Positions 6,337 through 7,265 of a DNA stretch of 7,265 nt are shown one piece after another; the first letter of the stretch is position 1, and the number at the start of each line of letters is the position of its first letter. The DNA is from an uncultured Clostridia bacterium (lineage in GTDB: Bacteria > Bacillota > Clostridia > TANB77 > CAG-508), in NCBI GenBank assembly GCA_944388645.1, contig CALXJO010000049.1, positions 1-7,265 on the forward strand. The letters are read 5' to 3'. Below the pieces are notes generated by a model. The model was not told the origin of the DNA, did no database searches, and worked only from the letters and a program-made list of their open reading frames with translations. Position numbers and translations under genes: made by a program.

Positions 6337-6350
6337 AAAAATATAAAAAT

Positions 6351-6386
6351 TCCGCTAATTATGTTAAATTAGCGGATGTTTTTTAT
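6351..6386. terminator. Bidirectional intrinsic terminator for yhbY and the CmpB-like gene
   Basis: A 10-bp perfect stem (TCCGCTAATT at 6351-6360, AATTAGCGGA at 6367-6376) with a six-base loop. Rightward it is followed by TGTTTTTTATTTATT, and leftward by ATTTTTATATTTTT, so it can end transcripts from both convergent genes. The stop codon of the CmpB-like gene (6383-6385) lies inside the rightward T-run. Confidence 0.85.
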
Positions 6387-7123
6387 TTATTATAAATTGA
6401 TGTTATATAGATTAAGTTTCCTTCGTTATCTACAATTTGTAGATTTGGGAAAATAGAACTCATAATTTCATTTGAGAATACTGTATTTTCAAATCTTTGA
6501 ATTGCTGTATTGTTTGTTATATAGTTTTTTCCATTTAAAGTCTCTTTTGCTCTTGTTCTATACACAGATATTCCCCAAACTGTGAATATCACGTCTAGAA
6601 CTAAAACTATTGATACAATTATGTCTACTATGAGTCTTGGTTTTCCTTTAATTTTGTTTATTAGTTTATCTATATATTTCTTAAATACTTTTATTACAAG
6701 TAGTGTTAAAATTCCCCAATAAACTGAGTACCTTAAGCATATTCTTCCATTTAGATTAAACTCTAGCCAAGAATAGTCCCAAAATCTTGCACCATATATG
6801 CTTTCTAATATAAAACTGATAACGTATTCAAGTACTCCTCCAAGTATTGTGCCATATACAAATAGTTTTAACTTGTGACCTTTATATCTATTTAAAAGGA
6901 ATATTATTATTACTGCTCCTACTCCATATATTGGACATAGGGGACCTAATATTAAACCTTTTCTACTTTCTAATTTTCCTGTAGTTATAAAACAGAAAAT
7001 CGTTTCTACTATTAATCCTAATATACTAAATATTATTAAATACCACAAATAATTGTGAAATGTAAGTTTGCTTTCATCTATTTTATCGTTTGCTTGTGAA
7101 GCATTTGGATTCTTCTTTTTCAT
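6383..7123 (-). CDS. Putative ABC transporter permease, CmpB-like (PF06541)
   Basis: A 246-residue membrane protein with about five hydrophobic segments (roughly 23-47, 60-78, 86-108, 131-148 and 165-187) and a soluble C-terminal part (about 188-246). The family marks are clear and in order: GLIVETIF (36-43), GPLCPIYG (60-67), GGVLEYVISFILE (95-107), GARFWDYS (111-118) and NLNGRICL (123-130). These identify the family often labelled 'putative ABC transporter permease' (ABC_trans_CmpB). No ATPase gene is adjacent and the transport role is not proven for the family, so the function is open. The ATG at 7123 has AGGAG with GGAG eight bases upstream (7132-7135). The N-terminal 20 residues are polar and poorly conserved in character. 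The gene stands alone between its own promoter region and a bidirectional terminator. Confidence 0.9.
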   Translation of the reverse strand: MKKKNPNASQANDKIDESKLTFHNYLWYLIIFSILGLIVETIFCFITTGKLESRKGLILGPLCPIYGVGAVIIIFLLNRYKGHKLKLFVYGTILGGVLEYVISFILESIYGARFWDYSWLEFNLNGRICLRYSVYWGILTLLVIKVFKKYIDKLINKIKGKPRLIVDIIVSIVLVLDVIFTVWGISVYRTRAKETLNGKNYITNNTAIQRFENTVFSNEIMSSIFPNLQIVDNEGNLIYITSIYNK

Positions 7124-7153
7124 AAACTGATCTCCTAAATACTTTTTTGATAT

Positions 7154-7178
7154 ATTATATTCTATAACAAATATTATA
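7154..7178 (-). promoter_or_regulatory. Candidate -10 boxes for the CmpB-like gene
   Basis: Two exact TATAAT hexamers read leftward, at 7159-7154 and 7178-7173, within an A+T-rich stretch upstream of the start at 7123. Neither has a recognisable -35 box at 16-18 bases. One of them probably serves as the promoter, but the choice cannot be made from sequence, and chance occurrence in such A+T-rich DNA is possible. Confidence 0.4.
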
Positions 7179-7215
7179 AAATTTCCATATTTTTGTTACA
7201 TTTTTTAAAAATTAA

Positions 7216-7244
7216 TTGACAAATTTGTTTTTTAGGCTTATAAT
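7216..7244 (+). promoter_or_regulatory. Perfect-consensus SigA promoter reading out of the window
   Basis: TTGACA (7216-7221), exactly 17 bases, then TATAAT (7239-7244): twelve of twelve consensus bases at the ideal spacing. The region before it (7201-7215) is A+T-rich, like an UP element. Transcription would begin near 7251 and run past the right edge. The gene or RNA it drives lies outside; 7245-7265 shows no ribosome binding site or start. Confidence 0.85.
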
Positions 7245-7265
7245 AAGTATTGCTATTGCAAATGG

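Overview
The window comes from a low-GC, AT-rich bacterium, most probably a Firmicute of the class Clostridia. The signs are strong AGGAGG-type ribosome binding sites, A+T-biased codon use, SigA-type promoters, and a protein set typical of that group: a YkvI-family membrane protein, a DUF5711 protein, a CmpB-like membrane protein (PF06541) and a Gld-type ABC exporter. The species cannot be fixed from the sequence. No phage, plasmid or insertion-sequence gene is visible.

Layout. Positions 64-5640 hold five leftward genes in tight order: an ABC ATPase (GTG start at 5640, not the longer TTG reading), an ABC-2 permease that overlaps it by one base, and a GldG-like membrane-anchored auxiliary protein 18 bases later. 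A YkvI-family transporter-like protein follows 54 bases on, and then a DUF5711 single-pass membrane protein 40 bases on. A single extended -10 promoter at 5687-5715 could drive all five. The first three form one ABC complex (ATPase, permease, large extracytoplasmic partner). The last two are membrane proteins of unknown role.

Between the ABC ATPase and the rightward yhbY gene lies a divergent control region of about 300 bases. It contains one predicted promoter facing each way and, between them, a tandem array of three 36-bp units bounded by a perfect 13-bp inverted repeat. yhbY (5948-6238) encodes a small CRM-domain RNA-binding protein linked to ribosome assembly. It converges on a leftward CmpB-like membrane protein gene (6383-7123), with a bidirectional terminator at 6351-6376 between them. 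At the right edge a perfect-consensus promoter (TTGACA, 17 bases, TATAAT) fires out of the window.

Most of the window is ordinary chromosome. The points worth a second look are a perfect 14-bp hairpin that buries the ribosome binding site of the YkvI-family gene, the 36-bp array between the divergent promoters, the make-up of the Gld-type operon, a lysine-rich tail on the ATPase, the perfect promoter at the right end, and two non-canonical hairpins (29-61 and 6303-6336).
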